From an uncultured Granulosicoccaceae bacterium (GTDB lineage: Bacteria > Pseudomonadota > Gammaproteobacteria > Granulosicoccales > Granulosicoccaceae), in assembly GCA_938006335.1 (NCBI GenBank), contig CALLMF010000018.1:1-64000 (forward strand): 64,000 nt of DNA, read 5' to 3'. Every line of letters begins with the position of its first letter. Position 1 is the stretch's first letter. A program made the position numbers and the translations under genes. The notes beneath the pieces are model-generated. The model was not told the origin of the DNA. It saw only the letters and a list, made by a program, of their open reading frames with translations, and did not search any database. This document shows positions 15,312 to 24,932 of this stretch, piece after piece.

Positions 15312-16718
15312 TCAGCCATGCATGAAGCCGAGGTTGCGCGAGCTGAAGTTTGAAAGGGTCGGCAGAACGGTGTCTATCCGTGAGTCATCCAGGCCGAGCC
15401 AGTCCAGCAGCGTGGACGCGTACTGGGACGCCGCCAACGACGGCACAATACGGCCGTTCTGTACCGAATCCGGGCCATCGACATCAAGCACCGGCAAGGA
15501 CCCGTAGACCGTGCCTCCATTGACTGCGCCGCCCATGGCCAGCATGTGATTGCCCCAGCCGTGGTCGGTACCGTCTCCGTTGCTGGTGAGACTGCGGCCG
15601 AAGTCGGACGCCGTGAAGGTCGTCACATTTTCTGACAGGCCGAACATGTCCATTGCCGTCTGAAAGCCGGACAGCGCGTTGGCCATGCTGCCAAAAAGCT
15701 CCGGTAGGGCGCGGTTCTGATTGTCGTGCACATCAAAACCGCCCATGCCGACATAGAAGATCTGACGCTTCATGCCGAGCTCGGCATGCAGGGAGATCAA
15801 CTTGGCCACCATGTTGAGACGCGCCGCCAGCTGATCCTCTTCCGGATCATGGCTGACCGGATTGTCCTCGACATTCGGGTAGCGAGCGCTCAGCAGCGCA
15901 CCCAGTTCGGTCGTGTTGTTGCGGGCGCGCTGATGCAGGTCGTTGTATGCCTGTTCAAAGACATTGCGGCTCTGGAGTTGCAGCACGCGATCGAAGGCTT
16001 CGGCACGCGGTTGCTGCCAGCTGGTGCCGACATCGAGTCCGCTGTGCGTGAGAACCCCTGACTCCCTGACCGCAAACGGTCGCTGACCTTCGCCGCTCTG
16101 CCAGTAGTTGGACCCGGCAACGGAAATCGATGTCAGATAGTCGCGTTGCTGTTCGGCGGCGAGGTAGTCGGCGGCCAGCGCACCCCAGCCATTCTTGGTA
16201 CGGATGGGTCCTTGCAGTTGCTGCCACTGGATCTGCTGGTCAGAGTGCGAGAACAGCTGCGAGGGAAGATCGACATCGCCCGACTCATAGAGCGCGCGTG
16301 ATGTCGGCTCGATCAGGTTGCCGACATTGGCAATGACGGCGAGACGCCCGTCCTCGAACAAGGGCAGCAGCGGCCGTGCGGACTCGTGCAGGCCGAGGCT
16401 CTCGCCACTGCCGAGCCCCGCGCCAGAGCGTGGCACCAGATCCAGCAGCTGCGATCGCGACAAGGCAAGCGTGCCGCGAGATCGCTGGTAGGCATCGTAT
16501 TCTGCAGTACCCGTCGGTACGAGCAGGCTGAAGCCGTCGATGCCGCCGTGCAGAAATACGCACACCAGTGCACGGTAGTCATCGCCGCCGCCGGTATCCA
16601 GAGTGCCGTCCTGTGCCTGCGCAAGCGTCAGGAAGGGGTTGCCACCCAATGCAAGGCCGGCACCCGCCATGGTCTTTGCACCTACACCCAGAAAGCGCCT
16701 TCTTTGTCGATTGTTCAT
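15312..16718 (-). CDS. DUF1501 domain protein, Tat-type signal
   Basis: A 468-residue exported protein of the DUF1501 family, distantly related to sulfatase/alkaline-phosphatase-like proteins; no activity is established. The N terminus carries a twin-arginine-like RRRFLGVG and a hydrophobic stretch, suggesting Tat export. Family blocks seen are VCVFLHGGIDGFSLLVP, the LGLHES region, FYVGMGGFDVHDNQ, TASDFGRSLTSNG and DHGWGNHM. It follows the DUF1800 gene by 50 bases, the usual pairing for these two families. Confidence 0.9.
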   Translation of the reverse strand: MNNRQRRRFLGVGAKTMAGAGLALGGNPFLTLAQAQDGTLDTGGGDDYRALVCVFLHGGIDGFSLLVPTGTAEYDAYQRSRGTLALSRSQLLDLVPRSGAGLGSGESLGLHESARPLLPLFEDGRLAVIANVGNLIEPTSRALYESGDVDLPSQLFSHSDQQIQWQQLQGPIRTKNGWGALAADYLAAEQQRDYLTSISVAGSNYWQSGEGQRPFAVRESGVLTHSGLDVGTSWQQPRAEAFDRVLQLQSRNVFEQAYNDLHQRARNNTTELGALLSARYPNVEDNPVSHDPEEDQLAARLNMVAKLISLHAELGMKRQIFYVGMGGFDVHDNQNRALPELFGSMANALSGFQTAMDMFGLSENVTTFTASDFGRSLTSNGDGTDHGWGNHMLAMGGAVNGGTVYGSLPVLDVDGPDSVQNGRIVPSLAASQYASTLLDWLGLDDSRIDTVLPTLSNFSSRNLGFMHG

Positions 16719-16768
16719 CTATGTGTGCTCTGCGTGTTGAAGGGTGATGACGTGTACGTCGTGTGCGC

Positions 16769-18457
16769 TCATTTCTGAACGGCCGCTTCGGCGGACGACA
16801 TGATCAGGAAGATCGCTTCGGCCACCCGTAGCGACGCGTTGCCCTCGCCGTTTCGCTCGCTCATCAACTGCTGGACCTCGGCTCGCAGTTCATCGCTCAT
16901 GCGACGACCCAGTAGCAGCAGATCAAGGTGATCGATCAAGGCATTGTGGTCCGGCTCCAGTTGCATCTCGTCGGTAATGTCGATCGCGATGTTCTGGCTG
17001 TGCAGGTCTGCCTTGTAGTTGTGTCCCCAGATGCTGCTGTGCAGCAGTCGATTGGTGATAGCGATGATCGACGATTCGTTGTGAATTTCGAACTCGGGCG
17101 AGACCAGGTCCGCATCGGCGATGGGGCCGGGGTGGCTGTAGTCGGGTCTGAAGAAGTTGAATACGCTCGGCGACTGAAACGGCGCTTGTCCGAGCTCGTT
17201 GGCAGCCCAGGAATAGTTGAATTCCTTCTGGATGCGCGTCGGTTGGAAAGCTCGCCACAGTTGTGTCATGCGTAACAGCGGTTCCTTCAACTTGCCGAAG
17301 GTGTCTGGTGAGCGCTCATGCCCCTCGCGTGCTTCCTGGTGCATCAGGATGGCCTTGATGACACTCCCGAGGTTGCCGCGTTCGCCGTTGCGGTTGCTGT
17401 TGAACACGGCGGCGACATCTTGCACGTACTGCCGCGTGGGGTTGCTTGTCACCAGCCGTTGAATCAGCTGTTCGCTGATGAAGGGGCCAACGTTCGGATG
17501 GTTGAAGATGTTGTTGAGCGCCATGTCCAGGTCGGTTCTGGCGTCCTGGCCTGCCGGCACGACAAAGCCGTTGAGCAACGCCTTGCTGCCCTTGTCGTGG
17601 AACGCTTCCCAGGGCTCCATCGGACTCATGTAGTCCTCCTTCTTCGGCCAGCGAAAGTGATCCGCGTTGGCAAAGTGCCATCCGGTGAACACATGTGCGA
17701 AGGCTTCGATGGTTTCCTGTGTGTAGGTCGGTACACCGATGCCATCCTCATCGAGAATGGGTGTGCCATCAGGCGCAAGTTGCACCAGCCCGATACTGAA
17801 CAACTGCAACACTTCGCGCGCGTAGTTCTCGTCCGGGCGAATGTTCTCTTCTGGTACGGGCTTGTGGTTACCCTTCATGCTCAGGTACTCACCCATGATC
17901 GGGTTCAGCGTCACTTCCTCGAGCAAGGTGCGGTAGTTGCCGAATGCGTTCTTGAGGAAGATGTCGTAGAAGTTGGCCAGTCCTTCGCGATGACCGCCAA
18001 GGCCATTGGTGCCCGAGACCACGAAGATTTCCGACAGGGCAAAGGCGACGCGCTGCCTGAGCTGGTCATCGGCCTCGATGGAATTACGCCACCAGGCATT
18101 CACGTGCTCGTTCCACAGCCCGGAGTCGATCGAACGAAAGGTCGGTAGCAGCCATGTGACCGGCTGTTGCATCTGGTAGTCGATCCAGGCGTTGGCGCCT
18201 TCTGCTGCACGGTTGAGGTCTTCCATGCGAAAACCGTAGGTGCTCTGTTCGACCAGACGAAACGCCTGGCGCTGATTCAGCGGCCCGTCTTCAAAGGCGT
18301 TTTCCACTTCGGTAGCAGGCAGCGCAGCACCCAGGCCGGGAACCGCAGCTGAGCTACTGGCTGAACCTGTGTTGTACGTGGTCTCGTCCGCTGTGCCACA
18401 CCCGATGAGGGTGGCCAAGGCGCTACCTATCAGTACTGCTCGCAGATGTGATCTCAT
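16769..18457 (-). CDS. DUF1800 domain lipoprotein
   Basis: A 562-residue predicted lipoprotein (lipobox LIGC, Cys20 when started at ATG 18457; an upstream reading adds 20 residues without signal character). DUF1800 features include QRQAFRLVEQSTYGF near the start, RQRVAFALSEIFVVSG, and the ENYAREVLQLFSIGL block. The biochemical function of DUF1800 is unknown. Its near-universal partner is a DUF1501 protein, present here downstream in the same direction, so the two probably act together in the envelope. Confidence 0.9.
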   Translation of the reverse strand: MRSHLRAVLIGSALATLIGCGTADETTYNTGSASSSAAVPGLGAALPATEVENAFEDGPLNQRQAFRLVEQSTYGFRMEDLNRAAEGANAWIDYQMQQPVTWLLPTFRSIDSGLWNEHVNAWWRNSIEADDQLRQRVAFALSEIFVVSGTNGLGGHREGLANFYDIFLKNAFGNYRTLLEEVTLNPIMGEYLSMKGNHKPVPEENIRPDENYAREVLQLFSIGLVQLAPDGTPILDEDGIGVPTYTQETIEAFAHVFTGWHFANADHFRWPKKEDYMSPMEPWEAFHDKGSKALLNGFVVPAGQDARTDLDMALNNIFNHPNVGPFISEQLIQRLVTSNPTRQYVQDVAAVFNSNRNGERGNLGSVIKAILMHQEAREGHERSPDTFGKLKEPLLRMTQLWRAFQPTRIQKEFNYSWAANELGQAPFQSPSVFNFFRPDYSHPGPIADADLVSPEFEIHNESSIIAITNRLLHSSIWGHNYKADLHSQNIAIDITDEMQLEPDHNALIDHLDLLLLGRRMSDELRAEVQQLMSERNGEGNASLRVAEAIFLIMSSAEAAVQK

Positions 18458-18602
18458 GAACAACCGACCGCTTACCTCGACACATGCGGTAACGGCCGGC
18501 AGAGGGCTTTCGCCCATGACACACGATTACGGTGTGATGGAGGTCGTGCAGTCGTCGCAAAACACCCTGTCGATGTGAACTACGACACACCGATTCCGAG
18601 CA

Positions 18603-19247
18603 TCAGGATTGAAGTTGCACGTGGTGCTTGATACTGCTCAAGGTCGCGTTCGTACCCGCGTAATCCAACGGCAAGCGAGTCGGTGAAAGACCCGGGCCTT
18701 CGATGAACAGGCTCGGAAAACCTGCTGCTCCGATGCGTCGCGCCGTCGTGAAGTGGTCCAGCAGGAGCGATTCGGTGGCGTCCGCGCCAAGCTGTGCTGC
18801 GAACAATTCGCGATCCATGCCGAGCTCCGCGGCAATCGAGATCAGCACCTCGGAATCCGATGGGTTGCGTGCATCGAGGTAGTAGGCACGTTGAATGCCG
18901 CGGGTCATCGCCTCTGCGAGGCCAGCGAGTGATTCTGCTGCCAACACTGCGCGGCATGCGGGCCAGGTAGACCGGCGAGGTGTATTGCGGGTCCAGAAAT
19001 CGAAGTTGAAGGTGGTGCCGGGTACGGTAGCTTGTATCTGCCGCCACACACCTTGCAGGTGTTCGGCAAGTTCGGCCGGCATGGGCACATCGCTGTCCGG
19101 TGCCAGGCCGCCTACCACGTGGCTGACATCGATCGCTTCAAAATCGGGCCCTTGAAGCGCTGCCAACAATTTCTCGAGCACGGGCGCATAGGCCCAACAC
19201 CAACTGCACATCGGATCGTGCACGTGGAAGAGAGTGAACCGCGACAT
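18603..19247 (-). CDS. DsbA-family thioredoxin-like protein (FrnE-like)
   Basis: A 214-residue thioredoxin-fold protein with a CSWC redox motif at 14-17 (DPMCSWCWAY) and the GFPSLFIEG cis-proline segment near the C terminus. No signal peptide is present, so it is probably cytoplasmic, like FrnE and unlike periplasmic DsbA. Expected role is thiol-disulphide exchange or a related isomerase reaction. It starts two bases after the stop of the coiled-coil membrane protein gene, so it is likely co-transcribed with it. Confidence 0.85.
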   Translation of the reverse strand: MSRFTLFHVHDPMCSWCWAYAPVLEKLLAALQGPDFEAIDVSHVVGGLAPDSDVPMPAELAEHLQGVWRQIQATVPGTTFNFDFWTRNTPRRSTWPACRAVLAAESLAGLAEAMTRGIQRAYYLDARNPSDSEVLISIAAELGMDRELFAAQLGADATESLLLDHFTTARRIGAAGFPSLFIEGPGLSPTRLPLDYAGTNATLSSIKHHVQLQS

Positions 19248-19249
19248 GG

Positions 19250-20158
19250 TCAGTCCGGATTGCCGCTCGTGCTACGCGGGCGGCTTCTGACCTGTGCCAA
19301 TACCTCATCGTCCAGTGCAACAGTGGCTTCGTCGTAGTCGGCGACTTCGGTGGCATCCAGTTCGTCGTCAAGCTCCGGCAGCGTGTCATCGAAGTCCGAA
19401 GGCGTGCCGCCGGCAGCGCGAGTCGGTGCCTGCGCGTCGATCACGGCGGTCGCATCGTAAGACTCGTCCAGCGTGTCTTCGATGGTGGCGTCGTGATCGA
19501 GGGTGTCTTCCTGCGCATCGTTGGCATCGGCGAGCACATGGCCTGTACCGATGGCCGCGGCGGCTGCAGTAGCGCCTGCAGCAATACCCGCTGCCGGGTG
19601 TTTTGAGCTGCGCTCAGACGACACCAGGCTTTGCGCCTCGTCGCGCAGGCGATTGCCGCGGTGTGCAAGGCTATCGATGTAGGCTTCGACCTCTTCTTCC
19701 GCTGGGGCGCTCTCCAGGTTGTCGTGGGTCTTGCCTGCAGACCGCATCGCGACGCTGCCACGTGAAGACTGATTTTGAAGCTCGGAGATTTCGCGGTCTT
19801 TCTGTCGAATGATGCGCTGGAGCCGGTCTTGCAGTTCAGCCTGCTTGCGATTCAGCTCGATCGCGTCGCTTCGTGCCTTGTCGACGCCGGCGTCGTTTCT
19901 TGCGGACACTGACTTGAGTTGGCGGTTGGCAGCGGTCAGCTCGCGGACGTCTTCACCGACGGACTGCAGTCGCGACTCCAGTTCCTCGACCTCCACTGCA
20001 TGCGTTTCTGCCTGTTCGGATGACTTCTTCTTCCAATGGGCAATGGTGGCCTTGAGCCTGCGTTTGGCGCGTACGTCGCGTATGAACCAACCGACAAGGA
20101 GGCCAAGAACCGCCGCGGCCACGATGCTCGCGATGACCTCAAGATACAAGGTGTTCAT
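19250..20158 (-). CDS. Membrane-anchored coiled-coil protein of unknown function
   Basis: A 302-residue protein with one N-terminal membrane segment (about 7-26), a basic stop (RDVRAKRRLK), and a long coiled coil (about 45-135). An acidic Asp/Thr/Ala-rich tail contains repeated DATEV/DDTL-like words. I recognise no enzymatic domain. The start ATG overlaps the stop of the BON-OmpA gene (ATGA, four bases), and the DsbA-like gene follows within two bases. The arrangement suggests a scaffold working with the BON-OmpA protein. Confidence 0.75.
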   Translation of the reverse strand: MNTLYLEVIASIVAAAVLGLLVGWFIRDVRAKRRLKATIAHWKKKSSEQAETHAVEVEELESRLQSVGEDVRELTAANRQLKSVSARNDAGVDKARSDAIELNRKQAELQDRLQRIIRQKDREISELQNQSSRGSVAMRSAGKTHDNLESAPAEEEVEAYIDSLAHRGNRLRDEAQSLVSSERSSKHPAAGIAAGATAAAAAIGTGHVLADANDAQEDTLDHDATIEDTLDESYDATAVIDAQAPTRAAGGTPSDFDDTLPELDDELDATEVADYDEATVALDDEVLAQVRSRPRSTSGNPD

Positions 20159-21525
20159 GGTTGGTCCTCAAGGGGCTGAATACGAAATTCGATACGGCGG
20201 TTGAGTGCGCGCCCTTCGGGCGTTCCGTTGTCCACCAGCGGGATACCTTCGCCGTAGCCATAGGCCACCAAGCGGTCGCGCTCGATCCCTCGATCCACCA
20301 GGGCCTCGCGCACTGCGATGGCGCGTTGCTGGCTCAGCCGCATGTTGGCATCGGCATCACCGGAGGTGTCGGTATGCCCTTCGATCTCGATGCGGGTGTC
20401 CACGTGTTCACTGAACAAGGTGGCGATGGTGTTGAGTTTCTGTGCGCTTCCATCGGCAAACTCCGCCGAGTTTGGTAGAAACAGAATGCGTCGGTCGTCG
20501 CTGTCCAGAGTGTTCATCGCTTGAAACAAGGCACTGACTGCATCGGCGGAACCGCGAGTCGGCGTGTTGCTCTCAGCGGTGGCCGAGATACCCGCGCCCA
20601 CTTGTGGGGTGGCGACATCAATACGCTCGATCAGCGAATACTCGGCGAGCGTTTCCAGTGCGTCATCGACAAGCTGATCGTGCTGCTCGCGTGTGGCGGC
20701 CGTACCTGACAGGGTGACCTGCTTGTCCGCGATCTCGATAGCCGGATCAGAGAGTGTGCTCATGGCGGGCAGCAACGCGGTCAGCGGTGCCAGCCAGGGC
20801 GCATCGGCGGTGGGTTCTGACAGCTGGATCCGATTAGTCAGGTAGCTCGGATCAAATGCGGCCAATGCGGGTTGAATGACCGAGGTGACATCCACGGACG
20901 GGTCGAGACGGCCCTCCAGTGTCAGTGCGGATTCTTCCATGCGGATTGTCAGTGTGGGAGCCGCTCGATCCGCGTCGCCTGCGGCCGCATCCTCCTCCGA
21001 CTCGACCGTGGCGTCGGCCAGGGCGCCGATGTCGGCAGCGCTCGCATCCTCGTCGGGTCCATCGGCCAGTTCGCGAGCGTCGTTGTCTTCCACCGTCGCA
21101 TCCTCCACAGCGGTGTCAGCAGTCGACGTGACGCTGGTCGGTACTGGCTGTTGATCGGTGCTCGTTGTGGTTGGGGCAGAGCGTGCAACGGTCAAGCGGT
21201 TCACTACCTTGCGTACGCCTGGAGTCTGTTCCACCGCGGCAAGCAGATCGTCATGCTCGGCGTCGGTTGCCGCTTCTCCTGTGATCGTCGTCTGGTGACC
21301 GTCCACGGAAACCATGACCGGCGATGTCACCAGTGGGCTGATGGACTGCTGCACATTACCGAGGATGTGTCGCTCGATGCCGGGGATGACGCGCCATATG
21401 GCGTAGCTGATGAGGGCAGCAAGGCCAAGCAGCCACGCTGTCACCCAGAGCAGCTCGCCGATTCCCAGCCGGTTTATGAAAGAACGATTTCGAGCCACGG
21501 TGTGATTTGCCGGTATGAGCATCAT
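20155..21525 (-). CDS. BON and OmpA domain envelope protein
   Basis: A 456-residue protein with one membrane segment at about 24-48. A BON-like domain lies at about 66-112 (MVSVDGHQTTITGEA ... VRKVVNRLTV). An acidic, low-complexity linker follows at 115-190, then two further BON-like segments (about 191-232 and 264-305). The C-terminal OmpA-like peptidoglycan-binding domain is about 345-448, with GHTDTSGD at 383-390 and NRRIEF. It is likely anchored in the inner membrane with its body in the periplasm. BON plus OmpA also occurs in mycobacterial OmpATb/ArfA; equivalence is not claimed. Confidence 0.87.
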   Translation of the reverse strand: MMLIPANHTVARNRSFINRLGIGELLWVTAWLLGLAALISYAIWRVIPGIERHILGNVQQSISPLVTSPVMVSVDGHQTTITGEAATDAEHDDLLAAVEQTPGVRKVVNRLTVARSAPTTTSTDQQPVPTSVTSTADTAVEDATVEDNDARELADGPDEDASAADIGALADATVESEEDAAAGDADRAAPTLTIRMEESALTLEGRLDPSVDVTSVIQPALAAFDPSYLTNRIQLSEPTADAPWLAPLTALLPAMSTLSDPAIEIADKQVTLSGTAATREQHDQLVDDALETLAEYSLIERIDVATPQVGAGISATAESNTPTRGSADAVSALFQAMNTLDSDDRRILFLPNSAEFADGSAQKLNTIATLFSEHVDTRIEIEGHTDTSGDADANMRLSQQRAIAVREALVDRGIERDRLVAYGYGEGIPLVDNGTPEGRALNRRIEFRIQPLEDQP

Positions 21526-21637
21526 GCGCGGTGCGGCCGCAAGCTCGACATGATACAGGCGACGCGACTGCCATCAGCGGTGGTTTTCCGGCGCGCAAAG
21601 GCCATGGTGTTTGTACAGACGGTTGATACCATGAGCC

Positions 21638-23119
21638 ATGGCCTTCACATCCTCTCTTCTGCGCTGCTGTCTGGCACCACGCGGTTTCGCCTTGTTGCTC
21701 CTGGTGGCTGCCGGGTGTCTGTCCCTGTCATCGCAGGCTCAGGATGAAGGTGTACTCGGCGAATGCATGGCGCTGTCCCCCGTGGATGACGACATTCATG
21801 CCTGTCTTGATAACTATCTGGACATCATGGATGACAACCTGCGCGATATCACGGCCTTCATCCGGCGTGAATTTGACGGAGATATGCGTGTGGCGTTCAA
21901 CCGGTCCCAAGCAGCGTTCGAGACCTTTCGCCGCGAAAACTGCCTGTGGTATCTCGCCATCAGTTCACCGCGTTCCGTCGCGGAGCAGATTGCCAAGAAC
22001 TGTCTCGCTCAACTTTCGGTGGAGCGACTGGCCGAATTGCAGAGCCTGCTGGCGCGCGACGATGCCTCGACCCAGGTGGTCGACGGTTTTTTTGTGTACG
22101 GCGCCAACCGCAACAGCTTTCGACCCTGTGGTGCCGATGGGCGTTATCTGGTGGCGGGCGATGCGGGCGCGGTGGGCGAGTTGCAGCAGCGCTACAGCTC
22201 GCTGGCCTCGGTCGATCTGCAGATCCTGTTTGCCAGTGTCACCGGCGAGATCGACTCGAGCGCTGATGGTGGCGCGGACCACGAGGGGGTCATCAATATC
22301 TCGTCCGTGCGGGATCTGAGGTTTCCGAGTGAATCCGATTGCAGTCTGCCGACCGGCTCTCCTCAGGTCGCCGCTGTCTCCGCCACGCGCGGTCAGAGCG
22401 CGACCTCGGTGGAAGAGCGGGTCGCTGAGGCTGAGCCGGTCACAGACGCAGACATTGCAGCGAACGCCGAAGCGGACGCGGAGCTCGAGGTCGCGGTGGC
22501 AGAGCCGGTTGCCACGCCGTCTCCGGTTCGATCGACCGTCAATCCTGTGGCCGATCCCGGGCCGCGTGTGGTGCCACCGTCAACGCCTGTGGTCGAGCCT
22601 GCGCCGTCGGTCGCGACGACCCCGTCGGCCTCGACGTCTTCGGCCGCCAGCTCGTCCAATACCGGCGATGGCGCACCACTGACCGCGTACTTCGGCGCCT
22701 GGCTTGCCGATTGTTCTGGCGCGGGTGGCAGTCGCCGTTGCACGCTGGCCGTCGAGCTCGACGGCGGCTCGGTGAAACCCACCTTGATGCTCAATCGTCA
22801 GCCGGGTGGTCGCATCGACATGGAGCTCAGCTTGCCGGGCAGGGAGCTCGAGTCGGTCGACCAGATTCTCTGGGGGATAGACGGATACCTGTTTGGCAAG
22901 GTGCCCGGTTCAACGCTCCAGGTGGGCGATCAATTGAGTCTGCAGCTGATCAAGGAGCGCTACTTTGTCGACAACGAAATGATGCCCTTGATGAAGCGTG
23001 GCAGCGAGCTGCGTATCGAGATTGGCAGCGCGGCCGATGGTGGCGCTGCGCAGTATCGCGCCACGCTGATCGGACTGTCGCGTGCGATCTCGTTCTCTGA
23101 CGACTTTCTCGGTCTTTGA
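21638..23119 (+). CDS. Secreted protein with LprI-like (DUF1311) N-terminal domain
   Basis: A 493-residue exported protein. A signal peptide of about 35 residues is followed by a lysozyme-inhibitor LprI-like domain (about 38-118: the LGECM, CLDNYLDIM, AFETFRRENCLWY segments with paired cysteines). A middle domain runs to about 235, then a long Ala/Val/Pro/Glu linker (about 240-345), then a C-terminal beta-rich domain with cysteine pair DCSGAGGSRRC. The last domain is unrecognised. It may bind or protect a cell-wall component. It overlaps the thiamine diphosphokinase start by four bases. Confidence 0.75.
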   Translation: MAFTSSLLRCCLAPRGFALLLLVAAGCLSLSSQAQDEGVLGECMALSPVDDDIHACLDNYLDIMDDNLRDITAFIRREFDGDMRVAFNRSQAAFETFRRENCLWYLAISSPRSVAEQIAKNCLAQLSVERLAELQSLLARDDASTQVVDGFFVYGANRNSFRPCGADGRYLVAGDAGAVGELQQRYSSLASVDLQILFASVTGEIDSSADGGADHEGVINISSVRDLRFPSESDCSLPTGSPQVAAVSATRGQSATSVEERVAEAEPVTDADIAANAEADAELEVAVAEPVATPSPVRSTVNPVADPGPRVVPPSTPVVEPAPSVATTPSASTSSAASSSNTGDGAPLTAYFGAWLADCSGAGGSRRCTLAVELDGGSVKPTLMLNRQPGGRIDMELSLPGRELESVDQILWGIDGYLFGKVPGSTLQVGDQLSLQLIKERYFVDNEMMPLMKRGSELRIEIGSAADGGAAQYRATLIGLSRAISFSDDFLGL

Positions 23120-23784
23120 CGCAGCCACTGACGAAGGGTCCGAGCACGGCACTGGTGTTTGCAGCGGGTGACGCGCCGCCAGACCTTGCAGCGCACGTGC
23201 AGGCATCCGGTGTCGAACACGTCGTGTGCGCGGATGGCGGCTTGACGCATTGTCTTGATGCAGGCTTCAGTCCGAGTTGTCTGATCGGCGACTTCGACAG
23301 TATCGACAAGGCGGTGCTGTCACGCCCGGACATTGCGGATACCCCTCGCCTGCAGCATCCGGTCGACAAGGATGCCAGTGATCTCGAACTCTGCCTTGAG
23401 TACCTGTTGCAACGAGAGCCGCTACCGGATCAGGTGATACTGCTGGGCGTCTCGGGCGGGCGATCGGATCATCACTTGTTCAACTGGCTGTTGCCGGCCC
23501 TGCGGGACTGGCCCTTTCGCTTGCGCCTTGTCGACAAGCACGTGGATGCGCATCTGGTGACACCGAGCGGGCCCTGCGACATCGAATGCGCAGCCGGCGA
23601 TATTGTGAGTCTGTTGCCACTGGGTCGTGCCGAAGGTGTCACGACGGATCGATTGAGATTTGCGCTATCCGATGCCGTGTTATCTCCGGGCAGCACGCTG
23701 GGCTTGTCCAACGAGGCGAGCGGGGGGCGCGTGCAGGTCTCGGTGACGCGCGGACGCGTGCTTGCGATGCGCGTACTCTCCTGA
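23116..23784 (+). CDS. Thiamine diphosphokinase
   Basis: A 222-residue enzyme that converts thiamine and ATP to thiamine diphosphate and AMP. The metal/ATP-binding signatures are clear: CADGG, LIGDFDSI, DKDASDLELCLEYL and GVSGGRSDHHLFN. A C-terminal beta domain follows, ending GLSNEA, a typical thiamine-binding segment. The start is TTG at 23116, overlapping the previous stop (TTGA), which leaves the protein a normal length. A thiamine importer (thiBPQ) lies 1.5 kb further on, suggesting the cell salvages thiamine. Confidence 0.9.
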   Translation: MTQPLTKGPSTALVFAAGDAPPDLAAHVQASGVEHVVCADGGLTHCLDAGFSPSCLIGDFDSIDKAVLSRPDIADTPRLQHPVDKDASDLELCLEYLLQREPLPDQVILLGVSGGRSDHHLFNWLLPALRDWPFRLRLVDKHVDAHLVTPSGPCDIECAAGDIVSLLPLGRAEGVTTDRLRFALSDAVLSPGSTLGLSNEASGGRVQVSVTRGRVLAMRVLS

Positions 23785-23817
23785 GCAATACAGGCAGAAC
23801 CAGGAAGACAACATTCA

Positions 23818-24849
23818 ATGAGCGCGCAAGACAGCGTGATCGATCTGCGTAGCGATACGGTGACCCGCCCGACGCCTGCGATGCGACAAGCCATGGCCCA
23901 CGCCGAGGTCGGCGACGATGTCTGGGGAGATGACCCGACGGTCAACCGGTTCGAAGCGGTAGCCGCCGAGCGACTCGGGCACGAGGCTGCGGTGTTCTGC
24001 CCCACGGGTACGCAAGCCAACCTGGTCGCCTTGCTCACCCATTGCGGCCGCGGGGACGAATACATCGTCGGCGACGATGCGCATACCTACAAGTGGGAGG
24101 GCGGTGGTGCTGCTGTTCTCGGCGGTATCCAACCACAGACGGTTGCCTTTGCCGAGAACGGACTGATACCACTGGATGCCGTGGCCAAGCTCATCAAGCC
24201 GGACGATGTGCACTACGCACGCACACGTCTTTTGTGTCTCGAGAACACGCAGCACGGGCGCGTGCAGTCACTCGAGAGCATGCAGCGAGCACGCGAGTTT
24301 GTTGATGGGCACGGATTGTCTCTGCATCTGGATGGCGCGCGTGCAGCGAACGCAGCGGTTGCTCTGGGTGTGTCGCTGGAGGACATCGGGCGCTGCTTTC
24401 ACAGCGTGTCGCTGTGCTTGTCCAAGGGTCTCGGCGCGCCGGTGGGTTCGGTGCTTGTCGGCTCTCACGACTTCGTGCGCGAAGCGCGTCGCTGGCGCAA
24501 GGTCACCGGCGGTGGCATGAGGCAGGCCGGGGTGTTGGCAGCGGCTGCCTTGCTGGCACTCGATGAAGGCTACAAGCGCTTGCATGAAGATCACGACAAC
24601 GCGGCGGCACTGGCCGCCATGCTCGAGGCTCTGCCGGGCTTTTCGATACGGGCCGGATGGACGCAGACCAACATGATCTGGCTGGATCTGGATGACGATG
24701 TCGGTGAGGCTCTGGCAACGTTTGCAAAGGAGCAGGGCGTGCTGCTCGCGGCCAGCGCCTACGGTGCGCGTGTGGTCCTGCATCGTGATGTGCCAGCGTC
24801 GGCGCTGCCGCGGGTAGCGGAGGTGGTCGGGCGCTTTTTCGACGCCTGA
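23818..24849 (+). CDS. ltaE: Low-specificity L-threonine aldolase
   Basis: A 343-residue PLP enzyme that splits threonine or allo-threonine to glycine and acetaldehyde. Family features are the opening IDLRSDTVTRPT, GDDVWGDDPTVN, the H-bearing GDDAHTYKWEGGG and LHLDGARAANAA. The PLP lysine is Lys203 in the LSKGLGAPVGS segment. The ATG is 33 bases after the thiamine diphosphokinase stop, so the two genes may share a transcript. Confidence 0.92.
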   Translation: MSAQDSVIDLRSDTVTRPTPAMRQAMAHAEVGDDVWGDDPTVNRFEAVAAERLGHEAAVFCPTGTQANLVALLTHCGRGDEYIVGDDAHTYKWEGGGAAVLGGIQPQTVAFAENGLIPLDAVAKLIKPDDVHYARTRLLCLENTQHGRVQSLESMQRAREFVDGHGLSLHLDGARAANAAVALGVSLEDIGRCFHSVSLCLSKGLGAPVGSVLVGSHDFVREARRWRKVTGGGMRQAGVLAAAALLALDEGYKRLHEDHDNAAALAAMLEALPGFSIRAGWTQTNMIWLDLDDDVGEALATFAKEQGVLLAASAYGARVVLHRDVPASALPRVAEVVGRFFDA

Positions 24850-24932
24850 GCGTGACCGGTGTCGCAACAGCTTGTTTGATTCGTTGCGTTACTGCCTTAG
24901 TATTTCGCTGAGCCCTGCAACCCAGAATCACC

